This document shows, one piece after another, positions 42,734 through 49,305 of a stretch of DNA of 64,000 nucleotides. This DNA is from a virus. How positions within the stretch are numbered: the first letter of the stretch is position 1; each line of letters begins with the position of its first letter. Made by a program: the position numbers and the translations under genes. The stretch is taken from the IMG/VR virus record IMGVR_UViG_3300035703_000079, positions 1-64,000 of that record; one strand, written 5' to 3'. A model generated the notes under the pieces. That model ran no database searches and had not been told where the DNA came from. It saw only the letters and a list, made by a program, of their open reading frames with translations.

Positions 42734-42800
42734 AGGTTTTATGGTTTAGGCCCCACCGTTTTGGCAGGGCTGGAGTTGCGTTTAGCGAATTGTTATAAGC
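42725..42800 (-). repeat. attC-like site 5 (right end of array)
   Basis: R-double-prime GCTTATAAC (42800-42792), a CCCTGCC/GGTGGGG hairpin in the middle, and a perfect GTTRRRY box GTTAAAC (42731-42725) at the start of the 38-aa phage gene. 76 bp. Confidence 0.55.
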
Positions 42801-43095
42801 AATTGCTAAGAACCTGCTTCCAATTGAGTTTTTCGCCACAATAAGGGCAGTAAACAAATCTACTTAAATAACCTTTTCTGCCATCTACTATTTGACTTTT
42901 AGTTTGTGGTTCTCCATTCAATAAACCATACTTTTTAAAAGTCGGCTGAATATTTACAATCTTTTCTACTTCAAAATCAATAGTAGATTTGTTTACTTTT
43001 TCTCCACTAAGAAATCCTACCAAGCAATCGCAACTGCTTATAACAGCAGTCTTGCGTAATGCGGGGTTCTGTGGTTTATCAATCTTTTGTCCCAT
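42793..43095 (-). CDS. cassette ORF 4: zinc-ribbon protein
   Basis: 100 aa from ATG 43095 (MGQKIDKPQNPALRKTAV). The C-terminus holds a CPYC motif (FVYCPYCGEKLNW); a CDC pair lies near 24. The start codon and about the first 18 residues lie inside the preceding attC-like site, so the protein is a hybrid of attC leader and cassette body. Function unknown. Confidence 0.6.
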   Translation of the reverse strand: MGQKIDKPQNPALRKTAVISSCDCLVGFLSGEKVNKSTIDFEVEKIVNIQPTFKKYGLLNGEPQTKSQIVDGRKGYLSRFVYCPYCGEKLNWKQVLSNCL

Positions 43096-43170
43096 AATTG
43101 AATATTTGTGCTTTAACAAAGTGTAGTGCATTTTAAGCCCGCACTAACGCAAGGCTGCGAAACGTTACAG
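43038..43170 (-). repeat. attC-like site 4
   Basis: R-double-prime CTGTAAC (43170-43164), left arm GCAGCCTTGCGTTAGTGCGG, long loop, right arm CCCCGCATTACGCAAGACTGC, and R-prime GTTATAA (43044-43038). The two arms pair over about 20 bp with few mismatches. 133 bp, inside the known attC range. Confidence 0.7.
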
Positions 43171-43177
43171 GCAAGTG

Positions 43178-43894
43178 TTACCGACCTGCTACGATTTGAA
43201 AGTATCTATCTTTTAATGCTCTTAAATAAATATCATTGGGAATACCGTAGTTGCCTATTGCCCACATATCATTAAATTCTACAACGACATTCTCATTGCT
43301 TTCTAAAACAGCAATATCAACCGTGTAAGCACAAGGAAATTTGCCTTTATTATTAGCGATAACCGTCAAAGCATATTCATAATTTGGAGAAACTATAAAC
43401 TCACCAGAGTAATTTCTTGCATCAATAAGTTTGTCCTTATGCACATATAAACGCCATTCACTAACAATCTTACTATTGAATACATCATAAGCCATTACTT
43501 TAGTTTCAGGTGGTAAATTGGATAAGCAAGAGTATTGCATACCATCAAGAATTAAACCTGTAAACAGTTTTATCTCAATTGGCTTAACAAATAACTTACT
43601 GCCATTTGCAACTCTTTTATGAGCATCTTCAAGTGTAATTATCTCACAATCTCTATTTGAGTTTATAGGTAATCTTACGTCATCTAATCCAATTCTCTTG
43701 AAAACCTCTCTCATAAATTCAGTTGAACCTACAAATAAGCTTTTCTTGATAAGCATATCAAACTTACCACTTGCAACTTCTTCAAAAGATGTTAAACGAT
43801 AATCCATAGCGTTATCAATTGCACCATATAATGCACAAGAGCAATCAAAATGATGTGCTAATGTTCTTTCTGTATTTGACTGTATATAAATCAT
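43178..43894 (-). CDS. cassette ORF 3: ATP-grasp protein (R2K/DUF4343-like)
   Basis: 238 aa from ATG 43894; an in-frame GTG at 43915 is less likely. KLFVKPIEIKLFTGLIL (about 92-108), SEWRLYVHKDKLIDARNYSGEF, AYTVDIAVLESN and VVVEFNDMWAIGNYG match the ATP-grasp core of the R2K clade. Such enzymes ligate amino groups and turn up in phage-host conflict loci. AT-rich, unlike phage genes. First residues (MIYIQSNTERTLAHHF) may be a substrate-binding part. Confidence 0.7.
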   Translation of the reverse strand: MIYIQSNTERTLAHHFDCSCALYGAIDNAMDYRLTSFEEVASGKFDMLIKKSLFVGSTEFMREVFKRIGLDDVRLPINSNRDCEIITLEDAHKRVANGSKLFVKPIEIKLFTGLILDGMQYSCLSNLPPETKVMAYDVFNSKIVSEWRLYVHKDKLIDARNYSGEFIVSPNYEYALTVIANNKGKFPCAYTVDIAVLESNENVVVEFNDMWAIGNYGIPNDIYLRALKDRYFQIVAGR

Positions 43895-43919
43895 AATTTG
43901 TTTATTAACCCACACCTGC

Positions 43920-44052
43920 CTGTAACATCGGTTTGCCGCAAGGCGGGGTTCATTTCTTCGTTTGACATTGTGTTGTTATTTAAAAGTTAGTAATTCTAAT
44001 CAAGTTCTGTGGTTAAATACCCGCCCTGACGGCAAGCCGAGAACCGTTATGG
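43920..44052 (-). repeat. attC-like site 3
   Basis: R-double-prime CCATAAC (44052-44046), left arm TCGGCTTGCCGTCAGGGCGGG, right arm CCCCGCCTTGCGGCAAACCGA, R-prime GTTACAG (43926-43920). 133 bp. Its right arm is nearly the same as that of site 4. Confidence 0.7.
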
Positions 44053-44057
44053 GCAAT

Positions 44058-44306
44058 TTAAAACCGACAATCAAAAAGATGGTCAATTATGTCTAACATT
44101 TCATCAAATGTTTTTGAAATTTGTAAAACTTCATCACAATCATTTGTATTATAAGCACACCATTTATTTTCCTGTTTCCTGCTATAATCATAATCAAACT
44201 CTTTTATTTCATATCCTCGATAAATAAATAAACGATTTGCTAACAGCGGTTTTGTGCTATTGCCGTTTTGGTTAATAATTTGAACGTTGTTTTTTTCTTC
44301 AATCAT
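44058..44306 (-). CDS. cassette ORF 2: hypothetical, 82 aa
   Basis: MIEEKNNVQIINQNGNSTKP opens inside attC-like site 2; the cassette body begins at about residue 22 (ANRLFIYRGYEIKEFDYDYSRK). Acidic C-terminus (KTFDEMLDIIDHLFD). No family recognised. AT-rich. Confidence 0.6.
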   Translation of the reverse strand: MIEEKNNVQIINQNGNSTKPLLANRLFIYRGYEIKEFDYDYSRKQENKWCAYNTNDCDEVLQISKTFDEMLDIIDHLFDCRF

Positions 44307-44372
44307 TTGTCTTAAATTTAAAAGTTAGTGTGTGTTTTTTCGGCAACATCACAAAGCCACATAACGTTATGC
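44238..44372 (-). repeat. attC-like site 2
   Basis: R-double-prime GCATAAC (44372-44366), left arm TATGTGGCTTTGTGATGTTGCCG, right arm CGGCAATAGCACAAAACCGC inside cassette ORF 2, R-prime GTTAGCA (44244-44238). 135 bp. Confidence 0.65.
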
Positions 44373-44378
44373 ACAAAG

Positions 44379-44669
44379 CTAATAAAGCGTTTCCATATCA
44401 GACGAAAAGTCTCTAACATAATCATTTATATAATCAAAATTGACCATATCTCTAAAAGGATTTTCGCTATCAAATTCTATTTTAGCACCCACCAATTGAA
44501 GTTGCTGAACATGAATTACGTGCATTAACAATCTGATTGCTTCGTGTTTATCCATTTTGTCAAGCAACCTTATTGTTTGGTGCATTTCTTCACAGTAGTG
44601 GATATTGTCAGCTTGAACTCCCATGTGGTTCAACCCAATTATTTGCTTGCATAATTCTTTTAATTCCAT
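44379..44669 (-). CDS. cassette ORF 1: hypothetical, 96 aa
   Basis: All-helical protein (MELKELCKQIIGLNHMGVQ, LLDKMDKHEAIRLLMHVIHV) with a charged end. It starts 12 nt after the putative R-prime box of attC-like site 1. No family recognised. AT-rich. Confidence 0.6.
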   Translation of the reverse strand: MELKELCKQIIGLNHMGVQADNIHYCEEMHQTIRLLDKMDKHEAIRLLMHVIHVQQLQLVGAKIEFDSENPFRDMVNFDYINDYVRDFSSDMETLY

Positions 44670-44680
44670 TTCGTTTTCAA

Positions 44681-44727
44681 ATTAAACTTAGTGCTGATAG
44701 TCCGCCCAGCACTTTTAGGCGTTAATC
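44681..44727 (-). repeat. attC-like site 1 (left end of array, compact)
   Basis: GATTAAC (44727-44721), hairpin AGTGCTG - 10 nt - CAGCACT, and GTTTAAT (44687-44681). The GATTAAC box overlaps the stop codon of the phage gene at 44722. Less regular than sites 2-4. Confidence 0.5.
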
Positions 44728-44985
44728 AATCAGTCTCTCAAAATTTGCATTTACCCAATCCCACGCTTTATTCAGGTCAGCATCCGTAACCTTATAGCCA
44801 TCGGGACCGGATACTTCAAGCGAAATAATCTGGCATTCACGCTCCATTACTCCAGCATCAAAGCCTTGTTCCCCATGGTACTCATAGGACCCAATGCCTG
44901 ACATTCCGGTTTCAATCACCTCAATTTCGCCGGAAACTTCGAGGTTTAGTTCGGGGATGTAGTAGGATTCGAATTCGTGGCTCAT
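44722..44985 (-). CDS. hypothetical phage protein, 87 aa
   Basis: Acidic, with YYIPELNLEVSGEIEVIETG at the start and DADLNKAWDWVNANFERLID at the end. ATGA-coupled to the gene upstream. Phage-like composition; the cassette array begins at its stop codon. Confidence 0.65.
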   Translation of the reverse strand: MSHEFESYYIPELNLEVSGEIEVIETGMSGIGSYEYHGEQGFDAGVMERECQIISLEVSGPDGYKVTDADLNKAWDWVNANFERLID

Positions 44986-45146
44986 ACATTCTCTTCGCTT
45001 ATCTCCTTACACAATTCAATCAAGGCCCGGGCGAACTCCTGCTCACGCTCGGACAGCGATTCGATGCCTTTGTCCCTTAGTGCCGTCTGGCAGTCCTGAA
45101 GGTCCACAAAGGTGTTCTCGAATCGGGTGTAGGTCATGTTGCTCAT
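44982..45146 (-). CDS. hypothetical protein, 54 aa
   Basis: From ATG 45146 (MSNMTYTRFENTF); ATG 45137 is also possible. One long helix (SEREQEFARALIELCKEISEE). A GACTTTTG -7-like box ends 5 nt before ATG 45146, and the divergent holin gene has its own promoter in the same gap. Confidence 0.6.
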   Translation of the reverse strand: MSNMTYTRFENTFVDLQDCQTALRDKGIESLSEREQEFARALIELCKEISEENV

Positions 45147-45199
45147 GGGTACAAAAGTCTGGTTTTGGGGCGCCCCTATAAACTTTCTTCGACAAGTGT

Positions 45200-45207
45200 T
45201 ACCTTTG
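45200..45207 (+). promoter_or_regulatory. -7 box TACCTTTG of the second holin candidate
   Basis: TACCTTTG 5 nt before the ATG at 45213; no clear TTTG at -33. Leaderless arrangement as elsewhere in this genome. Confidence 0.55.
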
Positions 45208-45212
45208 GGTCG

Positions 45213-45449
45213 ATGAACGCCCGGTCCACATACACGAAACGAATGCAGGTGGTAGCCTACATCGCCGCCACAATCTCTCTCTGGGGCGTTATCCCTGGTT
45301 TGGGAGTGGCAAGTAAGCACTTAGGGCTTGATATTCCTGACGGGGTTGTAATGATGCTTGTAGGCGGGTTATTAACCCAATGGCAGCGACTCACCGATAA
45401 GATATTCCGGATATTCACCGCCGGGGAGCAACAAAAAAACCCGGAGTAA
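45213..45449 (+). CDS. second holin candidate
   Basis: 78 aa from ATG 45213. Two hydrophobic segments (VVAYIAATISLWGVIPGLGV and GVVMMLVGGLLTQW) separated by a short turn, with a charged tail, as in two-span holins. It converges on the - strand operon that ends at 45485. With the 40742 gene the region has two holin-type genes, perhaps holin and antiholin. Confidence 0.6.
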   Translation: MNARSTYTKRMQVVAYIAATISLWGVIPGLGVASKHLGLDIPDGVVMMLVGGLLTQWQRLTDKIFRIFTAGEQQKNPE

Positions 45450-45459
45450 GCACCCCGGG
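45433..45459 (-). terminator. terminator of the long - strand operon
   Basis: CCCGG (45440-45444) with CCGGG (45455-45459), followed on the - strand by TTTTTTT (45439-45433). It overlaps the 3' end of the convergent holin gene. Confidence 0.65.
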
Positions 45460-45484
45460 CCTTTCGTGTTTGTTCAATCGTTGT

Positions 45485-45772
45485 TTATTTCTGCTTTCTC
45501 TCCTCATAAAATCCCCTCAGCAACTCCCCATACCCCTTCAAGTCCTGAATGGTATCGGCGATCCCTTCGTGGTTGGGGGTGTGCCCCGCCTGACTTTTCC
45601 TGACCAGACTAATCAGGCGCAACACCTTCTTTACCACTTCCTGCACAATGGCCTTCTCCGGGCCTTCAATCCCTTCCGTCAGCCGGGCCGCCTCCTCGAA
45701 TATCCAGAATTTCCCCTGCCCGAAGCAATAGTCGGAGGATTTGGAGGCCAATAATTTATCAAGCTGTTCCAT
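45485..45772 (-). CDS. MazG-like / DUF1599-type protein
   Basis: 95 aa from ATG 45772. SSDYCFGQGKFWIFEEAARL, VVKKVLRLISLVR and a closing ADTIQDLKGYGELL follow the helical pattern of DUF1599/DUF6378 all-alpha NTP-pyrophosphohydrolase relatives (acidic residues after KxxRL and DTxxDLxxY). It may cleanse the nucleotide pool. Overlaps the upstream gene by 14 nt. Confidence 0.55.
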   Translation of the reverse strand: MEQLDKLLASKSSDYCFGQGKFWIFEEAARLTEGIEGPEKAIVQEVVKKVLRLISLVRKSQAGHTPNHEGIADTIQDLKGYGELLRGFYEERKQK

Positions 45773-46103
45773 ACTTCTCGTTGAATTTTTTTGCCATTTC
45801 GTTATACATCTCCTGAAACGCCTTGGACCGTTCCTCATCTTGGTCCAATAGGTTCTCCACGATATTGAACAGGATTGTGTTCATATCGTCCTCCAGATGG
45901 GCCTTATCGCCCAACAAGCGGTCCATCGTTTTTTCCAGCTTTCGACAAGCGTTTATCGCAGCATTGGTATCTCTCCGAACCTCATGGACAAGCTGCTTGG
46001 TTGTGTCCCGCTGGATTACGTCCCCCAGAATCGAGGCGCTCTTGACGTGGAAATAAAGATGGCTGTAAAGGGCCACTTGGGCCGGGGTCATTCTCACTAT
46101 CAT
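45759..46103 (-). CDS. hypothetical helical protein, 114 aa
   Basis: Coiled-coil-like throughout (RRDTNAAINACRKLEKTMDRLLGDK). ATGA-coupled to the LytTR gene. No family recognised; start may be M5 (MTPAQ). Confidence 0.6.
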   Translation of the reverse strand: MIVRMTPAQVALYSHLYFHVKSASILGDVIQRDTTKQLVHEVRRDTNAAINACRKLEKTMDRLLGDKAHLEDDMNTILFNIVENLLDQDEERSKAFQEMYNEMAKKFNEKYGTA

Positions 46104-46426
46104 TGGTCAATCAATTGTTTCACTTTTTTCTTGTACTCACCGTACCCAATCCGGGCACGAAACTTTGAATCTCTCATGTAAATCATCCGGCTTATCACGT
46201 CAATCCGGTCAATGTGCTGAATGTTTACAGCATACTCGTTATGCACCCGGAGAATTACCTCCGGGCACTTGCTCATAAAAACGCCCATGGGGCCCGCAAA
46301 CGAAAAAGAGTCTATGGCCCGGGTGGTGAACACCTCCACCGTATCTCCATGGCTCACAGCCATAATGATTTCTTCCGGCAATACGTTGTAAAAAACCGGA
46401 TGGGGTTGGAGGACTTTCAGGAACAT
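46100..46426 (-). CDS. LytTR-domain DNA-binding protein
   Basis: 108 aa from ATG 46426. HGDTVEVFTTRAIDSFSF, then VHNEYAVNIQHIDRIDVIS and MIYMRDSKFRARIGYGEYKKKVKQL follow the LytTR beta layout (R.H.S..VN...I..I pattern). No receiver domain. LytTR proteins bind paired direct repeats near promoters, so this is a candidate regulator of phage transcription. Confidence 0.6.
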   Translation of the reverse strand: MFLKVLQPHPVFYNVLPEEIIMAVSHGDTVEVFTTRAIDSFSFAGPMGVFMSKCPEVILRVHNEYAVNIQHIDRIDVISRMIYMRDSKFRARIGYGEYKKKVKQLIDQ

Positions 46427-46533
46427 AGCTCTCTCAATACAACAACAAAACACAACCCCGCCGGGACCGTTTCCCCGGTGACAAGGCAGGCGAGGCCGCA
46501 TAGGACGATGAGCCAGAGGAGGAGGGGTTTCAT
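46417..46533 (-). CDS. small hydrophobic protein, 38 aa
   Basis: MKPLLLWLIVLCGLACLVTG then VPAGLCFVVVLREL: one to two membrane spans. It overlaps the LytTR start by 10 nt and lies just after the dUTPase gene, in operon orientation. Could be a signal-peptide-like or small membrane protein. Confidence 0.45.
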   Translation of the reverse strand: MKPLLLWLIVLCGLACLVTGETVPAGLCFVVVLRELCS

Positions 46534-46546
46534 GTCACAAAAGTCT

Positions 46547-47230
46547 TTATCCCTTGTCGTTTGTAGAAATCCCCTCGACAATCGGCCCGGTTTGCTCGTT
46601 GGTTGAACCGAAACCCCCGATGCGTTCGTTGGTTAAAACCGGGATGCAGGCAGGTCTTTCAACCTTTGAGAATACCCCCTGAGCAATTCGTTCTCCCCGT
46701 TTGCATCGGAATGTATCTTCGCCCAAATTGATTAGCAGAACCTTGACCTCCAAAGCAAAATCTGCATCCACAGTCCCCGGGCTATTCAGCACGGTGATTC
46801 CATGCTTAAAAGCATTCCCGGACCTTGGTCGGATTTGCAGTTCTGTATCGGCTGGCATATTGTGAACGAAGATGCCCGTAGAAACCAGCATACGCTTCAT
46901 TGGGCGCAATTCAATGTCCTGGTTACAGGCAATATCAAACCCCGCACTTCCGCTTGTCTGGTAGGCTGGAATGAGGTCTGAGGGGTGCGTGAGGTGGAAG
47001 GGGTTTGGATCGAAAATATCAAACTCCGGGACGTCCAACCCTTCGGCTGCAATCTCTTTATTGCCAAAACAGTCAATATAATCCGGGTATTCCATTGGTT
47101 CTTCTTTGGTCGGCAATTCCCCGCTTGACCACCAAGTATACCCATCCGCTTCCAGCATGGGGGCAATCTTGTTCCATTCTTCGTTGTTTTCCACCCGAAC
47201 GGAAAAGGGTGGTTTTGGAAGTGTTTTCAT
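46547..47230 (-). CDS. dut: dUTPase with N-terminal extension
   Basis: 227 aa from ATG 47230. After about 80 unrecognised residues the trimeric dUTPase motifs occur in order: SGSAGFDI (motif 1), RPRSGNAFKHGI (2), NSPGTVDADF (3, catalytic Asp), RIAQGVFSKVE (4) and GGFGSTN (5, glycine-rich). It makes dUMP from dUTP, limiting uracil in phage DNA and feeding dTTP synthesis. Confidence 0.9.
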   Translation of the reverse strand: MKTLPKPPFSVRVENNEEWNKIAPMLEADGYTWWSSGELPTKEEPMEYPDYIDCFGNKEIAAEGLDVPEFDIFDPNPFHLTHPSDLIPAYQTSGSAGFDIACNQDIELRPMKRMLVSTGIFVHNMPADTELQIRPRSGNAFKHGITVLNSPGTVDADFALEVKVLLINLGEDTFRCKRGERIAQGVFSKVERPACIPVLTNERIGGFGSTNEQTGPIVEGISTNDKG

Positions 47231-47235
47231 TTTGT

Positions 47236-48513
47236 TTACTGAATTAAAACCTCTCTCCATCTGTTGTTAGCCTGATCATTCCCCTCTACCACCACCGAAC
47301 GAACTCTTCGGAAAATCCGAACAGTTGTATCAGGTTTGCTGGTTGTTGCTGAGAAAACCACAACCCCATCGGCCAGAACTCTAACCGGCTGAATTGGACT
47401 GCCCCATCGGTTATTTGAAAAGAACCCGGAAACAACCCTGACCGAATTAACCCGCACCGAATCGGAATAGGCAATGGTAACGGTACTCCTTCCGGTCGTT
47501 ACCCATCTGGTGTCGGTGTTCCCGTCGTTTACGTTGGATGTGGTTCCCGAATGAGTCGTGCCTGAAAATGTCCAGGTTGTTGTAATGGGCGTTGGTGGGG
47601 GTGTATTGCCGGGCGTGAAGGTCGGTAGGGTGGAGTAGAATAGGGACTGATTCAGAACCGCTACAATAGCCGGGTGAATCTTCCAGGACTGGGAGTTCCA
47701 AAAATGGCCATAACCCATAATATCCGCTTCGTGCCGCCTGGAAGTAGTGCGGCATAGTGGGGAAGGGGTACAAGTGCGTTCTCCGGCCCAGGTTGAATCA
47801 AGTCTTCCCAATTGTCTTCCGTTCTTATCCAGCCAAACACAACAGTTGAAAGCATGGCTCAGGCCCAAATTATGCCCGATTTCATGCACAATGTTGTATT
47901 CCAGCTTGCCGGGTGTAGTGGTGTTCCCCATCGGAACAAATCCCATACCAAGTACCGCCCATTTTGCACTGGTTACTGAACCTCTCGACAAATAAGCCGA
48001 CCCGCCAATGTTTTTGCCGGAAAGTCGCAATTTGAAAATGGTAGGGTCAAGGGTTGGATATTCGGTTGTCCATGCGTACAGCATGGGTGTTGCGGCTGTG
48101 GCTCGATAGGTTTGATCGGATCGGGTCCTGATTAGGATAGAAACAATCTCCATGCGAATGCCATATCTTGGCTCACATACCCGGTTTATCAAGGCAATAC
48201 GGCTACGAATGGCCTGTTCGGCACTATCCTTATACAATGCCCGGAAAAGCGTATCAGCTTCAATGTAGAGCCTGATTACCCGGTTAGGTCGGTAGTTTGG
48301 GTCCCAGAAGTCGGGAATGCTTGCCAGTCGCATGGCAATACGTGGTTCGGCTGTGGTATCAATTTCACAGGTAGGGTTGATTTTGACCGAATCTGTGAAA
48401 GTTTGTTGGACGGTTCGTTCGGGGGTTGGTTGGCAGCCGATAAGCAAAAAAGCCAAGCCGAAACAAGCTACCCATAACAGGGAAAAGCCAATGAATTTTA
48501 CAAGATTTTTCAT
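47236..48513 (-). CDS. secreted zinc metallopeptidase lipoprotein with discoidin-like domain
   Basis: 425 aa. Lipoprotein signal ending in LLIGC (about residues 9-27); catalytic HEIGHNLGLSH near 214 (HExxHxxGxxH metzincin site) with a Met-turn ADIMGYG near 265; C-terminal beta domain from about 315 (DGNTDTRWVTTG, NRWREVLIQ) typical of F5/8C (discoidin) binding modules. It would act outside the host cell or in the periplasm, a rare function for an early-region phage gene. Confidence 0.8.
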   Translation of the reverse strand: MKNLVKFIGFSLLWVACFGLAFLLIGCQPTPERTVQQTFTDSVKINPTCEIDTTAEPRIAMRLASIPDFWDPNYRPNRVIRLYIEADTLFRALYKDSAEQAIRSRIALINRVCEPRYGIRMEIVSILIRTRSDQTYRATAATPMLYAWTTEYPTLDPTIFKLRLSGKNIGGSAYLSRGSVTSAKWAVLGMGFVPMGNTTTPGKLEYNIVHEIGHNLGLSHAFNCCVWLDKNGRQLGRLDSTWAGERTCTPSPLCRTTSRRHEADIMGYGHFWNSQSWKIHPAIVAVLNQSLFYSTLPTFTPGNTPPPTPITTTWTFSGTTHSGTTSNVNDGNTDTRWVTTGRSTVTIAYSDSVRVNSVRVVSGFFSNNRWGSPIQPVRVLADGVVVFSATTSKPDTTVRIFRRVRSVVVEGNDQANNRWREVLIQ

Positions 48514-48523
48514 GCGTGTGTGT

Positions 48524-48766
48524 TTAATTATTGTTTTTGTGTTTGACCTTTTTCCTGACGTCAGGAATTTGGTTGGTGACTTTTACCAAATCTTTCATCG
48601 CTGCCATGTACTGCCGCACCCAATATTCCCGAATCCGGATTTCGCCCTTGATGATTTCATTGATGATGCGAATCTTTTCCTTGAAAGGCTTTTCCGGGTC
48701 TGACAAAGCTACTTTCAACAATGGCTCGTAAGCCTTGATTTGTTTTTTGATTTCTTTTTGTGTCAT
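48524..48766 (-). CDS. hypothetical protein, 80 aa
   Basis: Basic helical protein (PEKPFKEKIRIINEIIKGEIRIREYWVRQYMAAMKDL). It contains the palindrome TTCCTGACGTCAGGAA near its 3' end. No family recognised. Confidence 0.6.
   Translation of the reverse strand: MTQKEIKKQIKAYEPLLKVALSDPEKPFKEKIRIINEIIKGEIRIREYWVRQYMAAMKDLVKVTNQIPDVRKKVKHKNNN
48552..48567. promoter_or_regulatory. 16-bp perfect palindrome
   Basis: TTCCTGACGTCAGGAA. A second copy differing at one central base lies at 48782-48797, 230 bp away; together they bracket the 80-aa gene. Confidence 0.5.
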
Positions 48767-48781
48767 GGTTTTTAGATCAGT

Positions 48782-48797
48782 TTCCTGATGTCAGGAA
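48782..48797. promoter_or_regulatory. second copy of the TTCCTGA-TCAGGAA palindrome
   Basis: TTCCTGATGTCAGGAA, overlapping the stop region of the 48791 gene, just upstream of the 48766 start on the - strand, where an operator would be expected. Confidence 0.5.
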
Positions 48798-49129
48798 GGT
48801 GATGTTTGCCCTTGCTCAGGATCGGCGGGTTTGTGAATAATGCTTTCAACTGCCGGGCGAATAAAATCAACAAATTCGCTACGATTGGCAAGAATTTTTT
48901 GCCAGTCCAAAAGTCGGTTAATCAACCCGGCCAAACTTTCTTCCGTAAGCAAAAAACGAATATCAGCAATCGGGCCCGGTTCAGTAATTAGTTCCTCGTT
49001 TTCAATTTTGTACGCCTTCCCGTCTCGGTAGGCAATGACAAGCTCGATAAACGGCATTAAACTGTTTTGGCCAGTTGGGTCAAGGTCGGCAAACCGGAAA
49101 TTTGCCCGTACGTCGGTTAGTGTTTTCAT
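48791..49129 (-). CDS. hypothetical protein, 112 aa
   Basis: Acidic; LMPFIELVIAYRDGKAYKIENEELI and LAGLINRLLDWQKILANRSEF. ATGA-coupled to the 59-aa gene upstream. No family recognised. Confidence 0.6.
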   Translation of the reverse strand: MKTLTDVRANFRFADLDPTGQNSLMPFIELVIAYRDGKAYKIENEELITEPGPIADIRFLLTEESLAGLINRLLDWQKILANRSEFVDFIRPAVESIIHKPADPEQGQTSPS

Positions 49130-49305
49130 TCTTCTTTCAGGATAAGTGCAAAAGTTTCTTGGTCTTCCCGGCCCTCTAAATAAACGGGGTCAATGGTAAC
49201 GCTATTTACAAGCCCGTAGCGTTCTTCGGTAAGTCGTCTATCCATATACACCTCCATTTCGTTCGGAAGGTCTTGGATGGCTCTTTTGAGGTCTTGGATG
49301 GTCAT
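49126..49305 (-). CDS. hypothetical protein, 59 aa
   Basis: ATG 49305 to TGA 49126-49128, with ATGA overlaps at both ends. MTIQDLKRAIQDLPNEMEVY, then VTIDPVYLEGREDQETFALIL. Good codon use and the double coupling make it real; function unknown. Confidence 0.7.
   Translation of the reverse strand: MTIQDLKRAIQDLPNEMEVYMDRRLTEERYGLVNSVTIDPVYLEGREDQETFALILKEE

Larger units (their letters stand above)
42725..44727 (-). mobile_element. integron-type gene-cassette array without integrase
   Basis: Low-GC block in a GC-balanced phage. On the - strand, four ORFs are each followed by an attC-like site with AAC...GTT core boxes and a long imperfect inverted repeat. Perfect 9-bp matches between the first bases of a cassette and the R-double-prime box of its own attC (GTTACAGGC with GCCTGTAAC; GTTATAAGC with GCTTATAAC) are the hallmark of integron cassettes. 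No tyrosine integrase is visible, so this is a CALIN-like cluster. It splits the lysis region. Confidence 0.7.

Noticed and set aside
43895-43915. GTG start for the ATP-grasp cassette gene
   Set aside because: The added residues come from the attC-like site boundary; ATG 43894 gives a normal start.
42725-44727. CRISPR array
   Set aside because: Repeats are few, long, inverted and separated by ORFs; there are no short regular spacers and no cas genes.
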